64,000 bases of DNA, taken from positions 2,914,001 through 2,978,000 of the forward strand of contig OY969923.1 of assembly GCA_963704615.1 (NCBI GenBank), written 5' to 3'. Position numbers and translations under genes: made by a program. The notes beneath the pieces were generated by a model. It saw only the letters and a list, made by a program, of their open reading frames with translations. It was not told the DNA's origin and made no database searches. The DNA comes from Bog-756 sp963704615. Lineage in GTDB: Bacteria; Actinomycetota; Acidimicrobiia; Acidimicrobiales; RAAP-2. Below are positions 39,416 to 49,696 of the stretch, piece after piece; the stretch's first letter is position 1; each line of letters begins with the position of its first letter.

Positions 39416-40777
39416 TCAGCGCGCCTTCCTCGTCGTGATCCGATGCACCAATCCCTGGGCCATCACCACCAGCGGCGGAGCGGCCAGAACGACCAGGCAC
39501 ACCTCGAAAGGGGCTCGAAACCGGGTCAAGCCGTAGACCAGTGCGCTCACCAACGTCACCGCCCCCGCCGGCACCAGCAGGAACCACTGGCGGATGCGGC
39601 GACGGCGTAACATCACGATGCCGGCACACCCCAAGGGGAGCAGCGCGTAGTAGACACCCAGACCGGCCAGCGACGCGGGAACCGGCCGTCCCTCGTTGAC
39701 GTCGACATTTGCTTCTTGGATGGGCTGGTAGAAGTCCCACAGCCGCCCGATGCGAGCCACGATCACCACCGGAAGCCGGGACACGTGGTGCTCGGCGTAG
39801 TCCACGGCCGCGTGCTGATCACGCGACGACTGCACCGACTCGTCGCCCGGGCCGTGGACGGCGTCCACACACTGGATGGACCAGAACCCCAACTCAGGGC
39901 CACTGTATGTTGCCGGGCAGTTGGCTCCCAGCAGGGCGATCCCGTTGCCGGTCGAGATGTAGGTCGGATCCTCGAAGGCGGCCAGGTTCCGGCCGACCCA
40001 CGGGGCGAGGACGAGCGCAGTGGCCACGAGCCCCACTGCGACGAGCCCGATCCGACGGATCAGGGGCACCTGGCGGGCGGCCAGCAGCGCGGGCACCAAC
40101 AGAGCGGGCACGAACAAGATCAGCTCGGCTCGGACCAGCGCCTCGGCCCCGCACAGCGCACCGAGCAGAGCCGCGTTCCAAAACGTCGGTGACCGAAAGC
40201 AGCGGACCACGGCGAGGAGGATCAGCGCCATGAACAGCATGGACGGGGTCTCCGACATGACGATGCCGCTGGGCATCCAGAAGTTGGGGGCCAAGGCGGC
40301 CAGTCCGGCTGCGGTCAGCCCGACCCAGGGTCCGGCGACGGCGCGGCCGAGAAGGCCGACGGCGAGCACGACGCCCGCCCCGAGCACGGCCATGGTCAGC
40401 CGTGGGACCGTGGTCCCCGCGTGCAAGCCGACCAGGAAGTTGACCGAGCCGACCAGCAGCGAGGTCAGTGGTGGATGGGAGGCGGTCGGTCCCGTCCCGA
40501 ACGGGACCCGGAAGAACTGACCCTGGTGCAGTTCGTTGGCGGTGACCCCGTACCAGAACGAGTCATAGATCCTGCCGTTTTGGTAACGGGTGACCAAAAG
40601 GACATAGCCGACCCGGAAGCCCAGACCGACGGCGACGATGGCGGTGAGGGCGACAGTGAAGCGACGAGGGCGCATGGATCCACCGACCAGTGGTGCAGTG
40701 GCCACCGACGCACCGGGGGCCGACTCTGCCCATGCCGCGTCCTCGGCACTGTCCGGGTCCGAGGCGATAACGCTCAT
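39416..40777 (-). CDS. GT-C (ArnT/PMT-like) membrane glycosyltransferase
   Basis: This 453-aa polytopic protein has ~10 hydrophobic segments. After TM1 an extracytoplasmic loop contains 'RIYDSFWYGVTANELHQGQFF' with an Asp typical of GT-C catalysis, then 'ASHPPLTSLLVG', the common HPP motif of GT39-like enzymes. 'MSETPSMLFMALILL' and 'VRAELILFVPALL' also fit. Such enzymes use polyprenyl-phosphate sugars outside the membrane. It ends the operon that begins at 49171. Confidence 0.8.
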   Translation of the reverse strand: MSVIASDPDSAEDAAWAESAPGASVATAPLVGGSMRPRRFTVALTAIVAVGLGFRVGYVLLVTRYQNGRIYDSFWYGVTANELHQGQFFRVPFGTGPTASHPPLTSLLVGSVNFLVGLHAGTTVPRLTMAVLGAGVVLAVGLLGRAVAGPWVGLTAAGLAALAPNFWMPSGIVMSETPSMLFMALILLAVVRCFRSPTFWNAALLGALCGAEALVRAELILFVPALLVPALLAARQVPLIRRIGLVAVGLVATALVLAPWVGRNLAAFEDPTYISTGNGIALLGANCPATYSGPELGFWSIQCVDAVHGPGDESVQSSRDQHAAVDYAEHHVSRLPVVIVARIGRLWDFYQPIQEANVDVNEGRPVPASLAGLGVYYALLPLGCAGIVMLRRRRIRQWFLLVPAGAVTLVSALVYGLTRFRAPFEVCLVVLAAPPLVVMAQGLVHRITTRKAR

Positions 40778-40838
40778 GGCCTCCCGTCCCGGCGTGGAGG
40801 GACGGAAGGCGCTCGATGGGCGGGGTCATCGATGGGGT

Positions 40839-42866
40839 TCATCGGTCCCGATCAGTCAATCCCAGCTGACCGATGGTTGGAAGGATGGCGGGCTGCAGCC
40901 ACTGACCGGCGGTGGCCGAGATGTGGATGCCGTCGGCCCAACGGACGGTCACCCCATCGATGACCGTCTGGAAATGACCCCGGGGATCGAGCAGTTTGTT
41001 GAGGTCGATCACGGTGGCTACGTTGCTCCGCCGCTTGGCCACGCTGCGCAGGATGGCGTTGAACTCGTCGACCCGAACGGGGTTGTTCTCGGGATAGGGA
41101 GTGCCGTTGGGAGCGACCTGGGGCGGGTCGACATAGGGCATGGTGAAGAGCACCACCTTGGCCCCCCGGCCGGAAAGGACGGTCACCGCCTGGTTGATCT
41201 CCTGGACGATGCGGGCGTCCCATGCCGGCTGGCCGATGTGCACCACCGTGCCGTTGTCCAGCTGATTGGTGATGTCCCACCGACCGACCAGCAGTCCGAC
41301 CACCTCCGGTCGGTACTGGGCCACCTGCCGAGTCCACAGCGTCGGCCAGGCGTTGCAGGCGGAGACCGCATAGTCGATGTTGCCATCGGCCAACGACGGC
41401 AGGTTGTCGAGGCGGCACCCGAGCACGGTCTCGTTGATGATGTTCACGCCGTATTTGGTCACGCTGCGGTCGCTGAGCCCGACCTCCAGTGTGGCGGCGA
41501 GAGAATCGCCCACCAGCATGAACGTGACCGGGTGGGTGGTGAACGCCTTGGACGCCAGCAGTGCTTGTCGCTCGGAGCCCGGAATGACCGTTTTCACCCG
41601 CACGGCCGCGGTGGCCGGCACCACCGTCCCGGCCACCACCACGACCACGGTGGCCACCAACAACGCGGCGGCGGGGCCGATGGCCTTGAGCGAGCGCCAG
41701 AAGGTCCCGTACATGACCGGGCGCTCGACCAGGTAGTAACTGGCCGCGGCCAGAGCGAAGGTGCCGGCGAAGCGGACGGCCAGCAGAGGCAGCCCGACGA
41801 GACCGGTGCGGGCGGGATCGAGATAGACGTAGATGGGGTAGTGCCAGAGGTAGGCCCCGTACGAGATGGTGCCGAGCCATATCAAGGGGGGAAGGGAGAG
41901 GACACGGGCGATCGGGCCCCGGGGCACGCTCACCGCCCCGATGATGATGGCCGCGGCCGAGAGCGCGGAGACGAAGAAGCCGCCCCGATAGTCGAACGAC
42001 GACGTGCCTGACAGGGTGTAGGTGAGGGTCAGGGTCGCCGCGAAACCGGCGAAGCCGAGAACGACCAGGCTCCAACGAGCGACGGCAGAGCGTGCGACCG
42101 GGGCCATCCCCTCGTTGCCCCGTCGCATCTCGATGATGGTCATGGCACTGGCGATGGCCGCGCCGATGAGGATGGACTGGGCATGGGTGTCGGTGCCGAA
42201 GTAGAGCCTCGTGGTGTTGCCGCCCGGGCGGTACAGGACAGCCATCTCGAGAGCGGACGCCAGGGCGCCGGTCACCGACAGGACGAGCAGGACCCGGATG
42301 CCCCGGGCGAATGTCCGGGAGAAGTGCATCACCGCCAGGACCACCAATGGCCAGACGAGATAGAACTGCTCCTCGACGGCCAGCGACCAGGTGTGGGTGA
42401 GCGGTGAGAGCGGGGCGGAGGCCACAAAGTAATTGCTGGCGGCCGCGATCTGCCACCAGTTGGAGAAGTAGAAGAGGGCCGACAGGGCGCTCATCCGGAA
42501 GTCGGGGTAGAGGCCGGCCGGCTCGGCGAAGCGGACCATGAGGGTCACCGCCACCAGCACGATGATCAGCGCGGGGAGGAGTCGGCGAGCCCGACGCAAC
42601 CAGAAGGCCGAAAGCTTGATCCGGCCTCGCTTGCGGTACTCGCTGACCAAAAGACCGGTGATGAGGTAACCGGACAGCACGTAAAAGATATCGAGACTGA
42701 AGAATCCACCGCCCAGCCACCCGACGCCGAAGTGATAGCCCATGATGATGAGGAGGGCCACGGCTCGCAGTCCGTCCAGGGCGCTGATGCGCTCCTTTCC
42801 GGTGGCCGAGGGCCGGGCCGGGAACGGCTCAGTACCGGTCGGGACGGCGACAGCATCGTCCGTCAT
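40839..42866 (-). CDS. Acyltransferase 3 / SGNH two-domain protein (OafA type)
   Basis: This 675-aa protein has an N-terminal acyltransferase-3 domain of ~10 TM segments with 'ISALDGLRAVALLIIMGYH' (conserved Arg and His), 'LSGYLITGLL', 'RRARRLLPAL' and 'HTWSLAVEEQFYLVWPL'. It continues with an extracytoplasmic SGNH domain from ~residue 430: 'LVGDSLAATL' (Ser), 'GRWDITN' and 'DGIHISATAG' (Asp/His). Such enzymes pass acyl groups across the membrane to sugar hydroxyls. The ATG overlaps the previous stop (ATGA). Confidence 0.9.
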   Translation of the reverse strand: MTDDAVAVPTGTEPFPARPSATGKERISALDGLRAVALLIIMGYHFGVGWLGGGFFSLDIFYVLSGYLITGLLVSEYRKRGRIKLSAFWLRRARRLLPALIIVLVAVTLMVRFAEPAGLYPDFRMSALSALFYFSNWWQIAAASNYFVASAPLSPLTHTWSLAVEEQFYLVWPLVVLAVMHFSRTFARGIRVLLVLSVTGALASALEMAVLYRPGGNTTRLYFGTDTHAQSILIGAAIASAMTIIEMRRGNEGMAPVARSAVARWSLVVLGFAGFAATLTLTYTLSGTSSFDYRGGFFVSALSAAAIIIGAVSVPRGPIARVLSLPPLIWLGTISYGAYLWHYPIYVYLDPARTGLVGLPLLAVRFAGTFALAAASYYLVERPVMYGTFWRSLKAIGPAAALLVATVVVVVAGTVVPATAAVRVKTVIPGSERQALLASKAFTTHPVTFMLVGDSLAATLEVGLSDRSVTKYGVNIINETVLGCRLDNLPSLADGNIDYAVSACNAWPTLWTRQVAQYRPEVVGLLVGRWDITNQLDNGTVVHIGQPAWDARIVQEINQAVTVLSGRGAKVVLFTMPYVDPPQVAPNGTPYPENNPVRVDEFNAILRSVAKRRSNVATVIDLNKLLDPRGHFQTVIDGVTVRWADGIHISATAGQWLQPAILPTIGQLGLTDRDR

Positions 42867-45085
42867 GGGTGGCCGGCTTCGGAACCCGCCCCGGACCCGG
42901 ATTGGGGGGCGGCTGCCTCCGTCGGGGAGGCCCAGGGCGTGGTCGGGGTGGTGGGAGAGCTCGGGGTCGTGGCCGGGGTCGGGGTCGTGGTCGGGGAAGG
43001 GTTGGCGGCGATGATGAGGGGCCAGATCCTGGGAGACAGCCAGTTGTAGAACGCATGGGCCACCGCTGCGCTCGAGTTGCCCTCGAAGACATTGCCGGGG
43101 GCGTAGGACGGTGTGTGGATACCATCGGGCGTTCTCACCTGGACCCCGTCGATGTATTCGGTGAAGACACCGTTGGGCGAGAGAAGCTTTCCGTAATCGA
43201 TCACGCTCACCGAGCTGGGAAACTCACGGGCGACCGTCTCGATCAGCCGGTCGTAGATCATGCGGCGGATGGTCGAGTCCTCGGGGAACGGCGACTGGTT
43301 GAAGGCGGCCCCAACCCCTTGAGCCGGCAGGGTGGTGAAGGCGAAGTGGGCACCGTGGGCTGTGCCGATCTTGACGGCCAGGCGCATCTGGGCGAGCTCG
43401 TAGTTCTGGAACGACGGCTGCTGGATGTCGGTCCACTGGCCGTTCCGGAGGATGTCCTGGACCTCCCAAGGTCCGGCTACGAAGAGAACCAGGTCCCCAG
43501 GACTGGTGTCGGCCACGGCCGAGACATCGAACGCCGGCCACTGACCGGAGACCGGTGAGGCCGCATTGCACTCGGGGAACATGGCCAGCCCCGGCTGCGG
43601 CGGGTTATTGGACACCTCGGTGCCGATGGCCAGACCACACCCGAAGAGCCCCCGGTTCACCACCGTGGTGCCGGGCGGTGCGGTGGCGATCAGGGCGGCA
43701 CCCAGGGTCAGGGCCGTGCTGTCCCCCACAACCACCAGCACCGGAGGCTGGAGACCCGGCGCCGCCGCGAGCGCCGGTTGGTCCGGTGGACGTTGCCGGT
43801 ACCGGTTCACGTGCACCGCGGCTGTGGCCGGACCGATGGTCCCGGCCACCACCACGGCAACCGTGGCGACCACCAGGCCGATGGCCGGCGCGATGGCCTT
43901 GAGCGAGCGCCAGAAGGTCCCGTACATGACCGGACGTTCGACCAGGTAGTAGCTGACCGCGGCCAAGACGAATGTGCAGGCAAACCGCAGGGCCAGAAGG
44001 GAGAGCCCGGTGAGCCCGGTCTGCTTGGTGTTCACGAACACATACACCGGGTAGTGCCAGAGATAGGCGCCGTAGGAGACGGTGCCGATCCACACCAGCG
44101 GGCGAATTGACAAGCCGCGGGCGACCAGCCCGCGGGGCACCGACACCGCGGCGATGATGATGGCCGCGGCCGACAGGGCTGACAACATGATGCCACCCCG
44201 ATAGCCAAATGAAGAAGAGCCGTCCAGCCAGAAAGACAAGCTGGCTATGACCGCCACTCCGGCGCACCCGAGTGCGCCCAGGACTCGCCGGACCCACGGC
44301 GACCGCGCCTCGGGCGCCATGCCGTCGGCACTGCGACCCATCTGGATGAGGGTCATGGCACAGGCCAGCACCGAGCCGACCAGGATGGACTGGGCGTGGG
44401 TGTCGGTCCCGAAATAGATGCGGGTGGTGTTGGCCGCCGGGTTGTAGAGCAGGGCCATCTCGACCGCCGAGGCCACCGCCCCGACGGCAGACAGCACCAA
44501 CAGGGCCCGAATCCCCCTCGAGAAGGTTCGGGACAGGTGCATCACGCCCAGAACGACCAGGGGCCAGACCAGGTAGAACTGCTCCTCCACCGACAGGGAC
44601 CAGGTGTGGGTGAGCGGTGAGACCGGCCCGGTGACCACGAAGTAGTTGCTCTGGGCCGCGATCTGCCACCAGTTGGAGAAATAGAAGAGAACCGACAGGG
44701 CACTCAGCCGGAAGTCGGGGTAGAGGCCCGGGGCGGCCACGTAGCGGACCAGAAGGGTCACCGCCACCAACATGATCAACAGGGCCGGGAGCAGCCGGCG
44801 GGCCCGACGCAGCCAGAAGGCCGAGAGCTTGACCCGGCCTCGCTTGCGGTACTCGCTGACCAAAAGACCGGTGATCAGATAGCCGGACAGCACGTAGAAG
44901 ATGTCGATGCCGAAGAACCCGCCCTGGAGCCACCCGACACCGAAGTGAAAGCCCATGATGATGAGGAGGGCCAACCCCCGCAACCCGTCCAGGGCGGTGA
45001 TGCGGTCCTTGCCGGTGGCCGACGGCCGAGGGGCGTAGGCCCGGTGGGCCGGCGCCGGGGTGAGGTTCGAGCCGAGATCGATCAC
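42863..45085 (-). CDS. Acyltransferase 3 / SGNH two-domain protein
   Basis: This 740-aa protein is a close paralogue of its neighbours. Its AT3 domain has 'ITALDGLRGLALLIIMGFH', 'HTWSLSVEEQFYLVWPL' and 'LVWIGTVSYGAYLWHYPVYV'. Its SGNH domain has 'VVVGDSTALTLG' and 'DGIHTPSYAPG'. The middle SGNH block differs from the other copies ('FVAGPWEVQ'), so the acceptor may differ. A Pro/Thr-rich tail ends the protein, encoded by a short GTC/GGG repeat. It starts at GTG. Confidence 0.9.
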   Translation of the reverse strand: MIDLGSNLTPAPAHRAYAPRPSATGKDRITALDGLRGLALLIIMGFHFGVGWLQGGFFGIDIFYVLSGYLITGLLVSEYRKRGRVKLSAFWLRRARRLLPALLIMLVAVTLLVRYVAAPGLYPDFRLSALSVLFYFSNWWQIAAQSNYFVVTGPVSPLTHTWSLSVEEQFYLVWPLVVLGVMHLSRTFSRGIRALLVLSAVGAVASAVEMALLYNPAANTTRIYFGTDTHAQSILVGSVLACAMTLIQMGRSADGMAPEARSPWVRRVLGALGCAGVAVIASLSFWLDGSSSFGYRGGIMLSALSAAAIIIAAVSVPRGLVARGLSIRPLVWIGTVSYGAYLWHYPVYVFVNTKQTGLTGLSLLALRFACTFVLAAVSYYLVERPVMYGTFWRSLKAIAPAIGLVVATVAVVVAGTIGPATAAVHVNRYRQRPPDQPALAAAPGLQPPVLVVVGDSTALTLGAALIATAPPGTTVVNRGLFGCGLAIGTEVSNNPPQPGLAMFPECNAASPVSGQWPAFDVSAVADTSPGDLVLFVAGPWEVQDILRNGQWTDIQQPSFQNYELAQMRLAVKIGTAHGAHFAFTTLPAQGVGAAFNQSPFPEDSTIRRMIYDRLIETVAREFPSSVSVIDYGKLLSPNGVFTEYIDGVQVRTPDGIHTPSYAPGNVFEGNSSAAVAHAFYNWLSPRIWPLIIAANPSPTTTPTPATTPSSPTTPTTPWASPTEAAAPQSGSGAGSEAGHP

Positions 45086-45095
45086 GGGCGCCCGA

Positions 45096-47156
45096 TCATC
45101 GCGCGCTAGCCGTCAGTCCGAGCGCCGCCACCGTCGGGAGGATGGCCGGCTGCAACCACTCCCCTCCCGCCTTGGTGAGGTGGACCCCGTCGGTGTTCCG
45201 CACGGTGATCCCGTCGATCACCGGTTGGTAGTGGCCATGGGGGTCGACCAGCTTGTTGAGATCGATCAGGGTGACCACGCTCTTGCGGGTGTCAGCTACC
45301 CCGACCACCAGCTTGTTGAAACTTCGGACCCGCGACGGGTCGTTCTCGGGGAACGGTGTCCCGTTGGCCGCTTCGGTGGGCGGGTCGAGATAGGGCATGG
45401 TGAAGAGCACCACTTTGGCACCGCCGGCCGAAAGGATGTCGACGGCCTGGTCGAGCTCGGCGGTGAGATGCCGGTCCCAGGCCGGATCGCCGACGTGTTC
45501 CCAGTGCCCGTCGTAGAGGTGGTCGCTGACCTCCCAGCGTCCGAGCAGGATCCCGACCACGTCCGGATGGTCGCGTTCGGCGTCATCCCGCCACGTCGAC
45601 CGCCAGTCGAAGCACCCGGGCACCGGTGATCCCACCGCGCCGTTCAGGGTGACGTCCACGTCGTCGAGATCGCAGCCGAGCGTCCCGTCGTCGATGATCT
45701 CCACGCCGTAGCGGTCGACGGAGTCGACGAAGAGCCCCACCCCGAGGGTGAGGGCCACCGAATCCCCGACGATGAGGAACCGGATCGGATGGGTGGTGAA
45801 CGCTCCCGCCGCGGCCAAGGTGTGGCGCTCGGCGGTCGGCAGGGGCTGGCGTGGGGCGGCGATCGCCTGGGTGGCCGGTGCCACCGTGGCCACCACGACG
45901 GCAGCGGCGGCAGCGAGTGCCGCGGCACCCGCCACTCCCAGTCCTCGCCACCCCCGGAAAGCTCGCCGGGTCCGGATCGGTTCCTCGACGAAGACAAAGG
46001 ACAGCGTGGCCGCGGCGAAGGTCACCACCAACCGCGTGGCCAGAAGCCAGCACCCGCTCAGGCCGGTGTGGGCGTGGTCGATGGCCAGAAACAGGGGCCA
46101 GTGGTACAGGTAGACCCCGTAGGAGATACGTCCGATGAAGACAAGAACCCGGAGTGAGAGCACCCGGGCCAGCACTGACCGCGGGCACGGTCACACAGCC
46201 CACGATGACCGCGCCGGCAGCCACCGCCACCACCAGGAACCCGCCCCGGTAGAGCAACGGATCCTGACCGTCGAGGGCATGCCAGGCCCACCCCAGGGCG
46301 ACCGCCCCGGCCAGCCCGACCCCGACCCAGAGCCACTGCCAGTTGCGAGTCGTGCACCAGCGTTCGGGGACGATGGTGAGGTTCTCGCCCCGGTGCGAGC
46401 CGAGCGCACCCAGCAACGACCCGACCAACAGGGCCTGGGCCCGGGTGTCGGTGCCGTAGTACAGGCGGTCGACAGAGAATCCGGCCGCGTACATCGACGC
46501 CATGAGAGCGGCGGACGCCAGCGCCCCGACCCCGGCGGTGACGGCCAGGGCCCGGATACCCCAACGTCGGACCACGAACAGCGCCACCAGGGGCCAGATC
46601 AGGTAGTACTGCTCCTCGACGGCCAACGACCACGTGTGCAGGAGGGGCGAGGGCGCCGCGGCCTGGATGAAGTAGCCCTGGTCCGAAAAGATGAAATGCC
46701 AGTTGGCCACGTAGAGCAAGGTGGACAGGGCATCGCCCGCACCGCTCCCACATCGATCGAATTGCGGAAGGCATAGGCGTAGACGGCGACGCCGAGGATG
46801 AGGATGACCAGGGCGGGCAGGAGGCGTCGAGCCCGCTGGGCCCAGAACCGGCCGAGACGGACCGTCGACGACCGGGTCAACTCCCGGCACAGCAGCGACG
46901 TGATCAGAAAACCGGAGAGGACGAAGAAGACGTCGACCCCGAGCAGGCCTCCCCCCATCCACGAGATGCCCCCGTGGTAGCAGAGGACAGCGAGAACGGC
47001 GAAGGCCCTGATGCCGTCCAGGGCGGAGAACCGCTTGAGGCCACCTGTCTCCCGCCCTCGGGCCAAAACCCGGCCACCGGCCGTGGGCGGCTCGGCACCC
47101 GGTGGCCCGCCGTGAGGGATCACCCTCTCCCCCAGGTCCGGTTGGGCGGTACTCAT
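45096..47156 (-). CDS. Acyltransferase 3 / SGNH protein, interrupted by two frameshifts
   Basis: The protein is spread over three reading frames but colinear with its paralogues. The N-terminal part ('FSALDGIRAFAVLAVLCYH', 'RRARRLLPAL') ends at 'SIDVGAV'. After a missing base near 46736-46738 (C run) it continues 'LSTLLYVANW', 'HTWSLAVEEQYYLIWPL'. After an extra base near 46183-46185 it resumes 'LARVLSLRVLVFIGRISYGVYLYHW', then the SGNH domain ('IVGDSVALTLG', 'GRWEVSD', 'DGVHLTKAGG'). The shifts cancel. Error in the assembly or a recent pseudogene. The ATG overlaps the previous stop. Confidence 0.82.
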
Positions 47157-49171
47157 CGGAGGGCCGGGGGCGCAGCCACGATGCACCGGGCGGCTCGATC
47201 GATGGACGCCACCGTCCCTGCGGGCGGGCCGACGCCACAGGCGGTGAACCGCGCCGTGGAGGCGAGCACCGGTGGGCCGGCGTGGTCGACCCCGGCCCAC
47301 ACCCAGGCGTCGGCCTGGTACACCGGGGGCTGCCCGGTGGCCGCGGTCATCACCATGACCGCGGTGCGGACCAGGTGAAGTCGTTCGTAGGTGGGGAGGC
47401 CGGAGTTGTCGGGGATGACGATCATGGTCACCCCCCATCCATCGAGGGACTGGCGGACGGCACTGATCTCCTCCGGTGTGACGACCGGGGAGCCTTGGGA
47501 GATCGAGACGTCGCCGATGTCGGTCTGACCGGCAGCCTCGGCCCCGGCGCGCTCGGGGAGGGCCCCGGGGCCGCCCCCACCGACCATGGAAAAGGACATC
47601 CCGTCCACCGACTGCCAGGTCATGGCGCTCTGCTTCAGGAGGAAGGGGACGGGAAAGGCCAGGATCACCTGCCTGCTGTTGAGGTGGGGGGCCACCGTGC
47701 GGAACCAGGTGGGCAGCACCACCGGCTGGGTGGTGAAGGGCACACCGCCGGCGTAGTACGAGGCGATCGGGGCCAGGGCGATGATCGCCACCCCCACTCC
47801 GGCGATGGCGCCGGCCCGCGGCCCAAGACGAGCCCACAGGCCTCCCCGAGGGCCGACTGACGCCGTCCACCGGTTGACCCCGGCAAAGGTGTGGTCGACG
47901 ATCAAGGCGAGCATCACCGCCGCCGCCAGGTAGGTGATGAGCAGGAACCGGCTGGGGATGATGTCGTCCATCAACGGCAACCTGACAAACAGGCTCCACA
48001 GTGACCAGCCGTGTACGGCCTGGCCGAACGAGAGCGGGACGGTGAGCGCCCCGAGTGCGGCGAAGAGCCAGAGGCGACCGTCGCGGCGCCACACGATCAG
48101 GCCCAGGACCAGGAGGGCAAGGAGCCCGATCCCGAAGTACTGACCGGACAGGGCAGGCGCCTGATAGCCGCCGAATTTGTGGGCCAGCGCGGTGGCGGTC
48201 GCCGAGGGAGCAGACGGGAGGACGTAGTCCCTCAGGTTGGTGCCCCCGTAGCTGACGTAGGAGTGCGGTCCCCAGATGGGACCGGCGAGCCGGGCCGGCC
48301 CGGCCAGTGCGAACCAGACGGGATAGGCGAGGAGGACGGTGGCGGTGGCGCCGGCTGACACCAGGGCGACGACGGCGTGGCGCGCCCGTCGGCGGAGAGC
48401 GTCTCGGTGAGCCAGGCCGTAGAGCACCAGCACGGCGGTGCCGATGGCGGCGACGATCAAGGTCAGGACCAGGACCTCCGACCCGATGAAGAACTGCAGG
48501 GTCACAAGCAGGCCCAGAAGCAGGCCGGTCACCACCGGCCGGCGACGCTGGCGCACCAGGAGCTCGTCGAGGCAGGCCACGATCAGCGGTGGCACCGGTG
48601 CCATGGTCAGCATGAGGTGGGCGTCGGTGAGACTGATCAGGATGACGGGCGAGAAGCCGTAGAGCAGTCCCCCCACGAAGGCGGCCGGACTCCAACGCAC
48701 CCACCGGCGGAGGAGGACGAACATGGCCACCGCGGAGAGGACCGGGCTGAGGAGGAGGGCCACGTTCAAGGTGGCCACCGGGCCGAACAGCCAGGTGACC
48801 GGGGCCAGCACCACCCCGATGGCCACCTCGGCGGTGTTCGACAGCAGGTTCACCCCGACCGGGTGGAACAGGGCCGTCGAGTACAGAGGATCGAGCCCGT
48901 GGGAGAGGGCGTAGGCCGGCCAGGCCAGGAACCAGGTGAACAGGGACGAATCGCCGCACCCGCAGGTGGTGGTGGAGGTCGGATGGGTCGACCAGACGCC
49001 CCACCAGATGTACACGGCCAGCACCAGATAGGCGACCGTTGCCACCAGCAGCGACCGGGTCCGGTGGGAGGGACCGCTATCAGCACCGACGGCCCGACCC
49101 TTGACGTCGGGGTCCGCGGCCAGCTCGCCGTCGACCGACCGTTCCGCCGTCGGATGCTCGGTGGTGGTCAT
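47153..49171 (-). CDS. Polytopic membrane protein of the 'TTCGCGD' family (copy 1)
   Basis: This 672-aa protein has ~12 hydrophobic segments and a large extracytoplasmic C-terminal domain. After TM1 comes 'TTTCGCGDSSLFTWFLAWPAY', then 'HGLDPLYST', 'LFHPVGVNLLSNT' and 'LRRWVRWSPAAFVGGLLYGFSP'. I do not recognise a named family. The early acidic loop and TM layout resemble GT-C glycosyltransferases, so a polyprenyl-sugar-dependent transfer is a reasonable guess. Three more copies lie in this window. It opens the five-gene minus operon. Confidence 0.8.
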   Translation of the reverse strand: MTTTEHPTAERSVDGELAADPDVKGRAVGADSGPSHRTRSLLVATVAYLVLAVYIWWGVWSTHPTSTTTCGCGDSSLFTWFLAWPAYALSHGLDPLYSTALFHPVGVNLLSNTAEVAIGVVLAPVTWLFGPVATLNVALLLSPVLSAVAMFVLLRRWVRWSPAAFVGGLLYGFSPVILISLTDAHLMLTMAPVPPLIVACLDELLVRQRRRPVVTGLLLGLLVTLQFFIGSEVLVLTLIVAAIGTAVLVLYGLAHRDALRRRARHAVVALVSAGATATVLLAYPVWFALAGPARLAGPIWGPHSYVSYGGTNLRDYVLPSAPSATATALAHKFGGYQAPALSGQYFGIGLLALLVLGLIVWRRDGRLWLFAALGALTVPLSFGQAVHGWSLWSLFVRLPLMDDIIPSRFLLITYLAAAVMLALIVDHTFAGVNRWTASVGPRGGLWARLGPRAGAIAGVGVAIIALAPIASYYAGGVPFTTQPVVLPTWFRTVAPHLNSRQVILAFPVPFLLKQSAMTWQSVDGMSFSMVGGGGPGALPERAGAEAAGQTDIGDVSISQGSPVVTPEEISAVRQSLDGWGVTMIVIPDNSGLPTYERLHLVRTAVMVMTAATGQPPVYQADAWVWAGVDHAGPPVLASTARFTACGVGPPAGTVASIDRAARCIVAAPPALR

Positions 49172-49696
49172 GGCAGGGTGGGCCCGAGGCCGTCGGCGGA
49201 AGCAACGGGCCGATGGGGTGCACCGGCCGCCGACGGGTCGATCACCAGTTCACCACCCCCCGTCGCTCGTCCGCTCCGGTCCATTCCTCTCGCGGTCAGG
49301 GGGAAATGCTAATGGCGCCTGGCTCATTTGTTGGACAGGCTGGTGGCGGGCTCATGGTTCTCTCTGGGTCCGAGCCCATCGATCCTCACTCCTGTGGGTC
49401 CCGCCGGTCGGCGCCCGGGCCGGTCACGGTCCTGGCTACTCCCTCGTCAGAGACCTTCCCGGTCAGGGTGACTCGTCGACCCGAGGGCCTCCCTGGCCAT
49501 CGGACCTCGCCGGTCGTGGGCCTGTCGGCCCATCGAGCCTCCCTGGTCATGGAGACAGTCGGTGACAAACTCTTGCCGGGACACCTCGAGAGGCCGGCAA
49601 GGTCCAGAAGAGTCAGAGGGCATCAGTGACGCCACCGCACGCGAGCACGGCTCGGCGATGCACTACGGTCTCGGCCGGTCGTACCAGGAGGGGGTG
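49172..49696. other. 525-bp divergent intergenic region
   Basis: No gene is supported. It holds promoters for the divergent genes at 49171 and 49697, with TACGGT at 49664-49669 as a possible plus-strand -10. Loosely repeated CCTGGTCATSG/CGCCGGTCGTGGG-like segments occupy 49390-49570. Confidence 0.45.

Noticed and set aside
46599..49004. An 801-codon minus-strand frame
   Set aside because: Most of it is the wrong frame of the membrane protein at 47153. Only its last ~140 codons are real, as the N-terminus of the frameshifted acyltransferase.
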